NCBI RefSeq assembly: GCF_000473995.1
Contig: NC_022571.1
Location: 2,821,416 to 2,885,415, forward strand
Direction of reading: 5' to 3'
Source of the DNA: Clostridium saccharobutylicum DSM 13864
GTDB lineage: Bacteria; Bacillota; Clostridia; Clostridiales; Clostridiaceae
Length of the DNA stretch: 64,000 nucleotides
Below are positions 36,121 to 44,881 of this stretch, one piece after another. The first letter of the stretch is position 1, and the number at the start of each line of letters is the position of its first letter. The notes beneath the pieces are model-generated. The model saw only the letters and a list, made by a program, of their open reading frames with translations, ran no database searches and was not told the origin of the DNA. A program made the position numbers and the translations under genes.

Positions 36121-36738
36121 ATGATACAAACTACTATATATTTGATTAGACATGGACAAACAGAGTGGAATTTAGAAACACGAATGCAAGGACATAAGGA
36201 CTCACCTCTAACAAAGCTTGGCATAATTCAAGCCCAAAAATTACATGACAGACTTATAAATGAAAAATTTCATTTAATATACTCTAGTAAAAGCAAACGT
36301 GCTTATGATACAGCTAAAATTATACAAGGGAATCAAAACATTCCTTTTCATATATGCAAAGAATTAAAAGAAATTAACATGGGTGAATGGGAAGGCATGA
36401 AACAAATTGACATTATTAATAAATATTCTAAAGCTTGGAATAATTTTTGGAATAATCCTATAAAATATTCTCCAACTGGCGAAGGTGAATCTTATCCAAA
36501 CTTAAAAAACAGAGTTATACCTGCACTTGAAAATATTATTAATTCAAATCAAGGTAAAAATATAATAATTGTAACACATAGAATTACTTTAAAAGTTATA
36601 ATGTCATATTTTAAAAATCAAGACATGCATGAAATTTGTAATAACCCAGATATAGATCCAGCGAGTCTTTCTAAAATATGTATCTGCAATGGAACATATA
36701 AAATTCTATTACATGGAGATACATCTCATTACAAATAA
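36121..36738 (+). CDS. Histidine phosphatase family protein (phosphoglycerate mutase-like)
   Basis: 205 residues. The catalytic phospho-histidine motif is LIRHGQTEWN near the N-terminus, with the second His in IIVTHRITLK and the acid in ELKEINMGEWEG. Size and pattern fit the PhoE/CobC branch that dephosphorylates small metabolites (for example alpha-ribazole phosphate) rather than glycolytic mutase. ATG 36121 follows AGGAGAAAAAT. A terminator follows, so it is single. Confidence 0.88.
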   Translation: MIQTTIYLIRHGQTEWNLETRMQGHKDSPLTKLGIIQAQKLHDRLINEKFHLIYSSKSKRAYDTAKIIQGNQNIPFHICKELKEINMGEWEGMKQIDIINKYSKAWNNFWNNPIKYSPTGEGESYPNLKNRVIPALENIINSNQGKNIIIVTHRITLKVIMSYFKNQDMHEICNNPDIDPASLSKICICNGTYKILLHGDTSHYK

Positions 36739-36789
36739 AAAATATGATACTAAATATATAATTACTATCTTGTTGTGCTTAAGTTTTAC

Positions 36790-36830
36790 CAAAAATTCTT
36801 GTCTGTATTAGTACAGATAAGAATTTTTTT
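36790..36830 (+). terminator. Terminator after the phosphatase, holding a MocR-like palindrome
   Basis: AAAAATTCTTGTCTGTA pairs with TACAGATAAGAATTTTT. The apex TCTGTATTAGTACAGA resembles the MocR operator, perhaps by chance. Confidence 0.8.
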
Positions 36831-36871
36831 TATAGAAATAAATCAAATTGTAATTTAAAATATATATACGC

Positions 36872-36892
36872 CACCCCCAGGGGGTGTTTTTT
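36872..36892 (+). terminator. GC-rich palindrome with T-run: terminator or CsoR-like operator
   Basis: CACCCCC-A-GGGGGTG followed by seven T. By form it is a strong terminator, but it lies only 80 bases before the MFS gene and partly overlaps the place of a -35 box for a TATAAT at 36900-36905. Palindromes of C5-G5 type are also sites for CsoR-family repressors. Confidence 0.5.
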
Positions 36893-36975
36893 TAAACATT
36901 ATAATCTTTTAAAATTTCAAAAACAAATAAAAAGAATGATTAAATCTACTTAACAATATTTAACAGGAGGATAAA

Positions 36976-38184
36976 ATGAATTCAAATAATTTAGAACAAA
37001 AACAAAGAGAAAATTTAATAATGATATTAGCTGGAGCAACTTTCTTAATCTTTTACCAAGCTTTTATGGTAGCACCTATTATACCTAAGTTAGCAAATAT
37101 ATTTGGGGTATCAGCTGAGAATATTGGTTTGATTGTTCCAGCATACTTAATTCCTTATGGAATGACTACACTTATCTGGGGACCATTATCAGACCGCTTC
37201 GGAAGAAAAGCCATTATACTTTCTTCCTTTATATGCTTCATATTACTTACAGCTTTAACTGTCACTGCTTCTTCTGCAACATCAATGCTATATATTCGTA
37301 TATTAACAGGCATGGGAGCAAGTGGCGTAGTACCTATTTCTCTTGCTTTAATCGGTGATTTATTTCCATATACTGAACGAGGCAGGGCGCTTGGCTGGAT
37401 TTTTGGAGCTATGGCAGGAGGAATGGCCTTTGGTTCTACTGCTGGAGTAATCCTTGAACCGTTCATTACATGGCGTGGTCTTTTCCTTAGTGTTACTATT
37501 TTAGCTTCTATAGTTTTAATTATATTATTACCATACAGGAATTTCTTAAATACAAAAGTACAAACTGGTGAACACGCTAGTATCAAAAATGTAATATCAT
37601 CTTATTTTAGTATTCTTAATTCAGGAAGAAGTAAACAAACTTATGCTTATGTATTGATTAATGCAATATTCCATTCTGGTGTATATACTTGGCTTGGTTT
37701 ATATTTTGCAAAAAACTATGCTTTAAGTGAATTTGGTATTGGACTTGCTTTGATAGGTTATGGATTACCTGGTTTTTTACTTGGGCCAGTAATTGGTAGA
37801 CTAGCTGATCGCTTTGGAAGAAATCACTTAATTCCTGCTGGTCTTGCAATAGCTGGTTTATCAACTGTTGCACTTACAATTAATCTACCAGTTTATGTTG
37901 CTACATTCTTTGTAACTACTCTTTCTTTAGGATACGACATGACACAACCTCTTTTAGCTGGAATTGTAACAACTCTTAGTCCAAAACGTGGTGCAGCAAT
38001 GGGATTAAATGTATTTACATTATTCACAGGTATGGGACTTGGAAGTTTGGTATTTAGTTATTTTCTTAAGTTCGGTATTAATACAGCATTTATAGTATTT
38101 GGAACGATTGCCCTGATTTCTGCAATACTAGCTATTTATTTATTCCGCTTAGAAGTCCGACCTAAATCAGAAACTAATAGTTAA
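36976..38184 (+). CDS. MFS transporter, 12 helices
   Basis: 402 residues, inner membrane. Motif A is LIWGPLSDRFGRKAIILSSF, and repeats in the second half as LADRFGRNHLIPAGL, so both halves are complete. The N-terminal part IYQAFMVAPIIPKLAN-like region fits the Bcr/CflA-type drug exporters. ATG 36976 is behind AGGAGGATAAA. It is transcribed alone, ending at a palindromic terminator. Substrate unknown. Confidence 0.9.
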   Translation: MNSNNLEQKQRENLIMILAGATFLIFYQAFMVAPIIPKLANIFGVSAENIGLIVPAYLIPYGMTTLIWGPLSDRFGRKAIILSSFICFILLTALTVTASSATSMLYIRILTGMGASGVVPISLALIGDLFPYTERGRALGWIFGAMAGGMAFGSTAGVILEPFITWRGLFLSVTILASIVLIILLPYRNFLNTKVQTGEHASIKNVISSYFSILNSGRSKQTYAYVLINAIFHSGVYTWLGLYFAKNYALSEFGIGLALIGYGLPGFLLGPVIGRLADRFGRNHLIPAGLAIAGLSTVALTINLPVYVATFFVTTLSLGYDMTQPLLAGIVTTLSPKRGAAMGLNVFTLFTGMGLGSLVFSYFLKFGINTAFIVFGTIALISAILAIYLFRLEVRPKSETNS

Positions 38185-38202
38185 AAACTTCCTTATATAA
38201 TA

Positions 38203-38230
38203 TAAAAGACGCAGAATTCTGCGTCTTTTA
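38203..38230. terminator. Bidirectional terminator between MFS and nitrilase
   Basis: AAAAGACGCAGAATTCTGCGTCTTTT, a perfect palindrome between convergent genes. Confidence 0.9.
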
Positions 38231-38253
38231 CTTTTTATATGCAGTACTGAATT

Positions 38254-39237
38254 TTATTCTTCACTACCTACTGATAAATTAATTTCTTCATATGATATAA
38301 CTTTATTTTTACTCTCTCCAAACTTTCTAACAACTGGTGTAGGATTTTGATTAAAATTCATGCTTAAACTTTGATTAGAATAGTGACCTGCTGGATCAAT
38401 ATAATATTTAAAATCAATTATCTTCTCTACATCTATTTCTGCATAAGCTATTCCTTCTGTTTCTGCTGGAATCATTTCACTAATTGGTTCTCCATCTGGT
38501 CCATAGATACAAGTATGTCCACTTTTAAATGTATCAAAATATTCTCTTTGCTCTGGTGTTAAGCAAATCATATCCTTCATTTCTTCTGAGTAAATTGATG
38601 AAGTCATTAATACAAAAGTTTGAGTAGAAATTGCATAGTATCTGCTTGAAATTTCATCATCAAAATATCCTGGCCATGAAGCTACATGAACTTGTTCATT
38701 TTGTGAATTCATAGCTAAAAGATCTAATGGTACTTGATGTTCCCAACACATACATCCACCTAAATTACCGATTTCTGTTTCAAACACAGGCATTAGACTT
38801 CCACTTCCATCACCCCATATTAATCTTTCAGCAACAGATGCTCTCATCTTTCTATGTTTTCCAATCAAATCTCCATCTGGGTTAAACCATAATTGTGCTA
38901 AATATAATGAACCACCATCTTTTTCACTACAAGAAATACATACATAGGTCTTGTTCCTTTTTGCTGCTTCACTTATTTTTTGAATTGCTAAGCTTGGAAT
39001 TTCAACTGCATTTTTATATAATTCATGATAAAATTTTCTTGTATATTCTGGATGTCCAATAAATGCAAACCAAGGATAACCTGGAATGAATGCTTCTGGA
39101 AATGCTACTAACTTTGCTCCATTTGATGCTGCTTCATCAATTAATTTGCAAGACTTTTCAACTGTTGCATCTAAATCTAAATATACTGGTGCAGCTTGAA
39201 CTGCTGCTGCTTTGAATTTTGGGTATTGTTTTGACAT
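38254..39237 (-). CDS. Nitrilase family C-N hydrolase
   Basis: 327 residues. The catalytic triad is visible: Glu in VAFPEAFIPGYPWFAF, Lys in KHRKMRASVAE and Cys in GNLGGCMCWEHQVPL. The CWEH sequence and PGYPWF are features of true nitrilases and cyanide-type hydratases rather than amidases. It would turn an organic nitrile into acid and ammonia in the cytoplasm. ATG 39237 follows AAGGAGG. A terminator-like hairpin lies 27 bases upstream, between it and the LysR gene, so it either has its own promoter or is under attenuation. Confidence 0.92.
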   Translation of the reverse strand: MSKQYPKFKAAAVQAAPVYLDLDATVEKSCKLIDEAASNGAKLVAFPEAFIPGYPWFAFIGHPEYTRKFYHELYKNAVEIPSLAIQKISEAAKRNKTYVCISCSEKDGGSLYLAQLWFNPDGDLIGKHRKMRASVAERLIWGDGSGSLMPVFETEIGNLGGCMCWEHQVPLDLLAMNSQNEQVHVASWPGYFDDEISSRYYAISTQTFVLMTSSIYSEEMKDMICLTPEQREYFDTFKSGHTCIYGPDGEPISEMIPAETEGIAYAEIDVEKIIDFKYYIDPAGHYSNQSLSMNFNQNPTPVVRKFGESKNKVISYEEINLSVGSEE

Positions 39238-39263
39238 AATTGTATCCTCCTTAATTTAACCAA

Positions 39264-39306
39264 AAAAGACGTGTCAAGTATATTTCATTAATACTTAAGA
39301 CGCCTT
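39264..39306 (-). terminator. Terminator or attenuator just before nitrilase
   Basis: AAGGCGTCTTAAGTAT pairs imperfectly with ATACTTGACACGTCTT, followed by TTTTTGG on the minus strand. It ends 27 bases before the nitrilase ATG. No T-box GGAACCGCG-type element is visible upstream. Confidence 0.6.
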
Positions 39307-39445
39307 TGTCATTTATTTATTACTTATCACTTTTTATAAATTCTTACGTAAGTCATTTATTGATGTTAGTATATCATCTTAAATTTTACTTGGGTAGCAC
39401 CAGTAATTTTATATGCATAAACTATTGGTTAATAGCTTATACATA

Positions 39446-40330
39446 TTAAATATGATTTATCCAACTTAATATATAATCTTCAAATGTTTTGATTGTGCTT
39501 GATATATGCCCTTTTTTAGTTATCATACAAATTGTCCATTTTAAACTTTTATCTTCAAAAGGAATAGCCACAATGTCATTATTTTTAATATCTCTGCTTA
39601 TAAAATCCATAGTAATAGATATGCATTTATTTTCAGCACATAACTTATGACAAAGACTAAAACCACTTGTCACAAAAATAATATTAGGTTCTACTCCTGC
39701 TTGTTTAAAATGTTCATCTAAAATATGATATACTTTAAATACTTTACTTTCAATAACCATATCTACATTATCAACATCTTTATAAGTAATGACCTTTTTT
39801 TTACTTAGAGGATGATCCTTATGTACTAAAAGCTTAATATCAAATGTCTTAATAACTGTTTTATTAAACGCTGCATCATCTATAGGCTCAATGGCAAATC
39901 CTATATCTGCTTTATTTTCTTTAACATATTCATCAATATACATATCAGGATGTTCCTCATATTCTAATGATATATTAGTATTGTTTTTACTAAATTCTAA
40001 AATGCATTCAGGCTCTAATAATCTTATTACACCATAAGATGAAACTAATTTTATTTTTTCCTTATTAAATTTTGTTGCATTATACATTTCATATTTAAGT
40101 TTTTCTAAATCTTGAATAATTCTTATAGCATTTTTCTTCAATACTTCTCCCTGTTTCGTAAGAGACATTCCAATTGAAGAGCGTATAAATAGTATTACGC
40201 CTAGCTCTTTTTCTAATTTTTTTATTGATTTACTCAAACCTTGTGGTGAAATAAAAAGTTCTCTTGATGCTTTAGAAATACTCTTCATTTTACACACCTT
40301 TAAGAAATTAATTAATTCTTTAATATTCAT
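39446..40330 (-). CDS. LysR-family regulator
   Basis: 294 residues from ATG 40330, behind GGGGGAATT; a longer frame of five residues includes the ribosome site. HTH: LINFLKVCKMKSISKASREL and FISPQGLSKSIKKLEKELG. The effector domain has several cysteines (SLCHKLCAENKC) that could sense redox. It is upstream of and in line with the nitrilase gene and downstream of dapA, each separated by terminator hairpins. It may regulate nitrilase. Confidence 0.9.
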   Translation of the reverse strand: MNIKELINFLKVCKMKSISKASRELFISPQGLSKSIKKLEKELGVILFIRSSIGMSLTKQGEVLKKNAIRIIQDLEKLKYEMYNATKFNKEKIKLVSSYGVIRLLEPECILEFSKNNTNISLEYEEHPDMYIDEYVKENKADIGFAIEPIDDAAFNKTVIKTFDIKLLVHKDHPLSKKKVITYKDVDNVDMVIESKVFKVYHILDEHFKQAGVEPNIIFVTSGFSLCHKLCAENKCISITMDFISRDIKNNDIVAIPFEDKSLKWTICMITKKGHISSTIKTFEDYILSWINHI

Positions 40331-40410
40331 AATAATTCCCCCCATACTCTAAAAATAAACAAATAGAATAAATATTCACATTTACCAAACTTAAATTTTT
40401 ACATATAGAA

Positions 40411-40447
40411 AATGGCTGCCAAACATATTTCAGAATAGACAGCCATT
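40411..40447 (-). terminator. Terminator after dapA
   Basis: AATGGCTG pairs with CAGCCATT around a long AT-rich loop, between dapA and LysR. Confidence 0.65.
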
Positions 40448-40488
40448 GTCAAATATCGAATTATTTTATATAGGTTTTAATACTTTTT

Positions 40489-41373
40489 CTAAATTAATTT
40501 ATATTCTTTTAAACACTCTTTCAATGTTTCTAAATTTTCACCTTCCATCGCAAATAGAGGCATTCTTAAATCTCCAATATTGTATCCCATAAGTCCTAAA
40601 GCAGTCTTTACTGGTATAGGATTAACTTCAATAAATAAATTATTTATAAGTTTTAAATAATCCGTCTGCATTTTTGTACTCTCTTCTATCATTCCTTCAA
40701 AGTAAAGGCTACAAATTTCGTGTGCTTCCTTAGGCATAACATTTGATAATACAGAAATAACTCCTTTACCCCCTAATGATAATACGGGAACTATTTGATC
40801 ATCATTTCCAGAATAAATATCAAGATTATCTCCGCATAAAGCTTTGATTTTAGCTACTTGAGATAAATCGCCGCTAGATTCTTTTGTTGCAACTATTCTT
40901 GGATGCTTAGCTAATTCTACATATGTTTCTGGAAGAATATTAACCCCAGTTCTTGATGGAACATTATATAAAATCATTGGTACATTAACTCTGTCTGCTA
41001 TATATGTAAAATGTTTAACTAAACCACCTTGAGTTGCTTTATTATAGTAAGGTGTCACAACCAATATTCCATCTACTCCAACATTTTCAGCATATTTTGA
41101 AAGTTCAACAGCATACGCTGTATCATTTGAACCTGTGCCTGCTATTACAGGAATTCTCTTATTCACATATTTTACTGTAAATCTAATTGCTTCTTTGTGC
41201 TCTTCATTTGACATAGTTGATGATTCACCTGTAGTTCCAGCAATTACAATTGCATCTGTATCATTATCTATATTGAAATCTATCAGTCTTTTTAATTCTT
41301 CAAAATTAATTCCATTCTCATTAAAAGGTGTAACTATAGCAACTGCTGCACCAGTAAATATTGTTTTCTTCAT
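40489..41373 (-). CDS. dapA: 4-hydroxy-tetrahydrodipicolinate synthase
   Basis: 294 residues, aldolase-type TIM barrel. It condenses pyruvate with aspartate semialdehyde, the first step to lysine, cell-wall diaminopimelate and spore dipicolinate. Schiff-base Lys is in RIVATKESSGD, the Tyr of the proton relay in VVTPYYNKATQGG, and YNVPSRTGVN is family-typical. It is alone here, not with other dap genes, and preceded by a 38-codon ORF with a MocR-type module. DapA paralogues of unknown sugar-acid specificity exist, so the assignment is good but not certain. Confidence 0.88.
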   Translation of the reverse strand: MKKTIFTGAAVAIVTPFNENGINFEELKRLIDFNIDNDTDAIVIAGTTGESSTMSNEEHKEAIRFTVKYVNKRIPVIAGTGSNDTAYAVELSKYAENVGVDGILVVTPYYNKATQGGLVKHFTYIADRVNVPMILYNVPSRTGVNILPETYVELAKHPRIVATKESSGDLSQVAKIKALCGDNLDIYSGNDDQIVPVLSLGGKGVISVLSNVMPKEAHEICSLYFEGMIEESTKMQTDYLKLINNLFIEVNPIPVKTALGLMGYNIGDLRMPLFAMEGENLETLKECLKEYKLI

Positions 41374-41547
41374 AAAAACATGCCTCCAAATCGTTAATAC
41401 TTATATAATTGATTCATTTTATAAAGAAAAATTATAAATACAGAAAATTTTTCTCATTTTTTAAATAATTCAATCATTTTCATATATTTTATGCATATTT
41501 ATTCTAGTATTTTATATTTGAAAAATTCATATATAAAATGCCCCCTT

Positions 41548-41664
41548 TTATTTAATAACTTCACATACCTTATCTATAACCTCTTCTTCATACCCCAGTT
41601 TTTTCAACAAAATCCTTAATAAAACTTTATCTGAATTCAAATCATGAGCCTTCTTCTTTTCCAT
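41548..41664 (-). CDS. 38-residue ORF between MocR and dapA
   Basis: ATG 41664 follows AAGGGGGGGATG and reads MEKKKAHDLNSDKVLLRILL then KKLGYEEEVIDKVCEVIK-TAA. Composition is clearly protein-like: two predicted amphipathic helices with an excess of Lys and Glu. A MocR-type promoter module begins 39 bases upstream. It could be a regulatory or partner peptide, or the reduced remains of a gene. No family recognised. dapA starts 174 bases further on. Confidence 0.55.
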   Translation of the reverse strand: MEKKKAHDLNSDKVLLRILLKKLGYEEEVIDKVCEVIK

Positions 41665-41702
41665 AACACATCCCCCCCTTAACTAAAATTTACTATACAA
41701 TT

Positions 41703-41763
41703 ATGTTATTATAGTGTAATCTATATATCAACGAATAAAATAGTCATCTGTACTAGCACAATT
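41703..41763 (-). promoter_or_regulatory. MocR-type promoter module at the mocR/38-codon ORF divergence
   Basis: Operator ATCTGTACTAGCACAATT (41746-41763), 14 bases, TTGATA -35 (41726-41731), 17 bases, TAACAT -10 (41703-41708) on the minus strand. The operator ends about 20 bases before the MocR start, so it could also autoregulate that gene. Confidence 0.6.
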
Positions 41764-41781
41764 TTAGAGGAGGTGCTTAAT

Positions 41782-43119
41782 TTGTTAAAATATGAAGAAA
41801 TTATAGAATACATAAAAAATAATATAAAGTCTGAAAAACTCAATACTCCAAAAAAACTACCTTCTATTAGATCAATTAAAGAACTGTTTCAGTGTAGTAC
41901 AGGTACAGTTCTAAAAGCTTATGAAAAACTTGAGCAGGATCATATTATCTATTCAGTACCTAAAAGTGGATATTATATAGTTGATGATTTTCATAACCCA
42001 AATTCCTCTAAGCAGCCAATGGTAGATTTTTCAGCTGTAAATTTAAACTCTGAAACTTTTCCATATAAGAATTTTCAACATTGTTTAAATAAATCAATAG
42101 ATTTATACAAGGAAAAACTTTTTACATATTCTGATCCTAGAGGATTAAAATCTTTAATTAAGGTATTAACAAAACATATTCAAAATTATCAAATATTCAC
42201 AAAACCTGATAACATACTTATTACATCAAGCTCTCAACAAGCATTGAATATTTTATCAATCATGCCATTTCCAAATTGTAAATCTAATATTCTTGTTGAA
42301 CAGCCTACATATTATGGAATGATAAAATTCCTTGAACTTAATAACATCCCTACTCTAGGAATAAATAGAGACTTCAATGGAATAAATTTAGATGAATTAG
42401 AGAAGTTGTTTAAATACGGCAATATTAAATTTTTCTATAGTATACCTAGATTTCACAATCCAACTGGAACTTCATACAGTAAATTTGAAAAACAAGAGAT
42501 TATTAAATTAGCAGAAAAATATGATGTGTACATTGTCGAAGACGATATTTCAGCAGATTTAGATATAAATAAAAAGAATGACCCTCTATATTCCTATGAT
42601 ACTTCATCAAGGGTAATATACTTAAAAAGTTATTCAAAGATAATTATGCCAGGTTTAAGGGTTGCGGCTCTTATATTACCTGATTTACTTATTAATAATT
42701 TTTTAGAATATAAAAAATGGACTGATATGAACAGTCCAATACTATCTCAAGGAGCCTTAGAAATATACTTAAAGAACGGAATGTTTGATTCCCATATGAA
42801 ACAATTAGTTAGTCTATACAGTAGTCGTATCAATTGCTTAAAAAATATCTTATTAGAATGCGAATATCCAAATATACAATATAACATCCCTGAGTCTGGA
42901 TACTTTAGCTGTATTCATGTAAATGGTTCAGTAAATTATGATAAAATAATTACTTCACTATATCATAAGAATATAAGAATATTTGACACACGTGAATGTT
43001 TCCTTAAAGAATACAAATGTGATAATTATTTCAGAATTACTATAAGTGAAGTGAATGAGAAACAAATAAAGAAAAACATACCTATAATACTTCATTCTAT
43101 TCAAAAAAATTTGAATTAA
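41782..43119 (+). CDS. MocR-type GntR/aminotransferase regulator
   Basis: 445 residues. Residues 1-70 are a GntR winged helix (LPSIRSIKELFQCSTGTVLK), linked to a fold-type I aminotransferase domain with NPTG in FHNPTGTSYS, the Asp in IVEDDISADL and the PLP lysine in YSKIIMPGLR. MocR proteins sense PLP or an amino compound through this domain and usually act as activators. The start is TTG 41782, 8 bases after GGAGG; GTG 41773 overlaps that site. The operator described at 41746 lies directly upstream. Likely targets are the genes carrying the same module. Confidence 0.9.
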   Translation: MLKYEEIIEYIKNNIKSEKLNTPKKLPSIRSIKELFQCSTGTVLKAYEKLEQDHIIYSVPKSGYYIVDDFHNPNSSKQPMVDFSAVNLNSETFPYKNFQHCLNKSIDLYKEKLFTYSDPRGLKSLIKVLTKHIQNYQIFTKPDNILITSSSQQALNILSIMPFPNCKSNILVEQPTYYGMIKFLELNNIPTLGINRDFNGINLDELEKLFKYGNIKFFYSIPRFHNPTGTSYSKFEKQEIIKLAEKYDVYIVEDDISADLDINKKNDPLYSYDTSSRVIYLKSYSKIIMPGLRVAALILPDLLINNFLEYKKWTDMNSPILSQGALEIYLKNGMFDSHMKQLVSLYSSRINCLKNILLECEYPNIQYNIPESGYFSCIHVNGSVNYDKIITSLYHKNIRIFDTRECFLKEYKCDNYFRITISEVNEKQIKKNIPIILHSIQKNLN

Positions 43120-43140
43120 CATTATATCTGTATGCAAGCT

Positions 43141-43184
43141 ATAAAATCCTTAATACTACTTAAATTAGTAATATCAAGGATTTT
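43141..43184 (+). terminator. Terminator after MocR
   Basis: TAAAATCCTTAATACTA pairs with TAGTAATATCAAGGATTTTA, followed by TTAATT. Confidence 0.75.
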
Positions 43185-43249
43185 ATTAATTACTCATGTA
43201 TTTTATTTAAATAATCACGCTGCTATTGATAATACAATATATATTAATG

Positions 43250-43297
43250 TTGACAAAAATAATATATGATATATAATTTAATTGATAACAATTATCA
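43250..43297 (+). promoter_or_regulatory. Strong promoter with Fur-family box at the start point
   Basis: TTGACA (43250-43255), 16 bases, TATAAT (43272-43277), then TGATAACAATTATCA (43283-43297), an almost perfect 7-1-7 inverted repeat of Fur/PerR/Zur type lying on the transcription start. Metal-bound repressor would block the promoter. Confidence 0.78.
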
Positions 43298-43362
43298 TTT
43301 TTGTTTAATTATTATCGATTATGCAATTTCAAATAAACATTAGATTCAAAGGAGATAACATT

Positions 43363-43734
43363 ATGTCAACATTTATGATTACATATTTTTTAAGCGATAC
43401 TTTAGGTCATGATCATGATCATGATGATTGTGGATGCAATGATGATCACTCAAATTCTCATGAGCATGAAAACTGCGGATGTGGTAAAGATGACACACAT
43501 TCACATAAAAACACCAATGTAGATATTAATATAATAGGAAAAATCAAATCTCTTGGTGCTTGGGCTCAATTTATGCCTGAAGGATTTTTGGTTAAAACAA
43601 ATTTATCTGCTCAAGATATTTTTAATGAAGTTAATTCTGTAACCAATAAAGGTGATATTGTGTTCGTAACAAAAGTAGATGCAAAATCTTCAGCATGTGC
43701 AAATTCAGCTGTCTTAGATTGGCTTTCAAACTAA
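43363..43734 (+). CDS. His/Cys-rich small protein under a Fur-type box
   Basis: 123 residues from ATG 43363, set by AAAGGAGAT; the upstream in-frame ATG at 43321 has no ribosome site. After a short N-terminus (MSTFMITYFLSDTLG) comes a metal-binding stretch HDHDHDDCGCNDDHSNSHEH and ENCGCGKDDTHSHK, with nine His and four Cys. The rest, NIIGKIKSLGAWAQFMPEGF and a beta-alpha pattern ending SAVLDWLSN, resembles no family I can name. It could store or deliver iron, zinc or nickel, or be a small carrier. It is transcribed alone from a very strong promoter. Confidence 0.8.
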   Translation: MSTFMITYFLSDTLGHDHDHDDCGCNDDHSNSHEHENCGCGKDDTHSHKNTNVDINIIGKIKSLGAWAQFMPEGFLVKTNLSAQDIFNEVNSVTNKGDIVFVTKVDAKSSACANSAVLDWLSN

Positions 43735-43738
43735 ACAT

Positions 43739-43790
43739 AAGCTCTAATAGCATTATATTTTTATATATACTATTAGAGCTTAATATTTTA
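43739..43790 (+). terminator. Terminator after the His-rich gene
   Basis: AAGCTCTAATAG pairs with CTATTAGAGCTT, followed by AATATTTTATTTTTTT. Confidence 0.85.
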
Positions 43791-43972
43791 TTTTTTTCTT
43801 TTAAGTGATTATGCTATATTAAATTAATATGCAATTCAATTAAATTATAAAATAATAAAAAGTTAAAATCCAAATTTTACATTTAGACTATCTAACTTTG
43901 TAATCAACATTTAATTAAATAATTATACATTGCAATTTAATGTGACTTTTATACTTAGCAAATTAGACTTCG

Positions 43973-44881
43973 TCATAAATTCAATTCACTATCCCCTTCT
44001 TGCCTCACCCATGTTTTAAAATTAGCTGGATCTAATTCATTAATAAGAAATACTCTTGCTCCACGTGGTATATAATCTTCACCATAAGTTCTATATCCAG
44101 CATATCCACCATAACCTAGTTTAATTTCTTTAAACACCGAACAATAATTATTTAGATGATCGTGTCCAACAAATACGCCTTTTACATCCCCAACATTATA
44201 AATAAATTCAAAAAGACCAGAATTTATTTTAGGACAACTTTCTTCTTCAAATCTCTTACCGTTAATCACACCATTTTTATATGCTTTTTTAAATTCTTGT
44301 AATGGTATATGAAAAAACATAAGAGCTGGTATATTTTTATTATATTTAATTTTTAAATTTAGTGCTTTTTTCTTATACCAACAAATCTGTGTGAATTTGA
44401 TCCAGTTATATCCACCAATAAATCTAGGTGCATATTTTCCTGAATCCATGAAATAAAGATTAAATTTAGGTATAGAATTATCCTTTGAACTTTTTAAAAG
44501 GATATTATAATTGCCAACTCTATCAAAAGTCTTATAACCTATTTGACTAACATTATATTTAAAATTCATATAAAACTTCATCATTTCTTCTTTACTCATC
44601 ATATTGTGCTCATCATCATGATTGCCAAAAACAATAGCCCACGGTATATTCCTAGTTTCCATTGGTTCTGCAACATGATTAATAGCTAGTTTCACATCAT
44701 CTACGCTTTGACATTTACCATCAATAATATCTCCAGTTAATACTACCATATTAGGTTTCTCATACTCTAAAATTTTGTTCATAATGTCTATTGCCTTATC
44801 TTTATTTGGTCCTTCATGTAAATCTGTAAACTGAACAATCTTAAAATTACCATAAGAATCAAATCTAAGAGGAATTCTCAT
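43973..44881 (-). CDS. Metallophosphoesterase
   Basis: 302 residues of the calcineurin-like fold. Metal ligands: IVQFTDLHEGP (D-x-H), VVLTGDIIDGK (GD), IVFGNHDDEH (GNHD), and later VFVGHDHLNN (GHDH). This is the phosphatase group that includes Dcr2-like and SIA1-like proteins; substrate unknown. No signal peptide. ATG 44881 has no strong ribosome site. It is separated from the large regulator upstream by about 100 bases that hold part of a dispersed repeat. Confidence 0.88.
   Translation of the reverse strand: MRIPLRFDSYGNFKIVQFTDLHEGPNKDKAIDIMNKILEYEKPNMVVLTGDIIDGKCQSVDDVKLAINHVAEPMETRNIPWAIVFGNHDDEHNMMSKEEMMKFYMNFKYNVSQIGYKTFDRVGNYNILLKSSKDNSIPKFNLYFMDSGKYAPRFIGGYNWIKFTQICWYKKKALNLKIKYNKNIPALMFFHIPLQEFKKAYKNGVINGKRFEEESCPKINSGLFEFIYNVGDVKGVFVGHDHLNNYCSVFKEIKLGYGGYAGYRTYGEDYIPRGARVFLINELDPANFKTWVRQEGDSELNL

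Noticed and set aside
37155-37586. 143-residue ORF opposite the MFS gene
   Set aside because: Shadow of the MFS transporter; Pro/Ile-rich composition typical of antisense reading.
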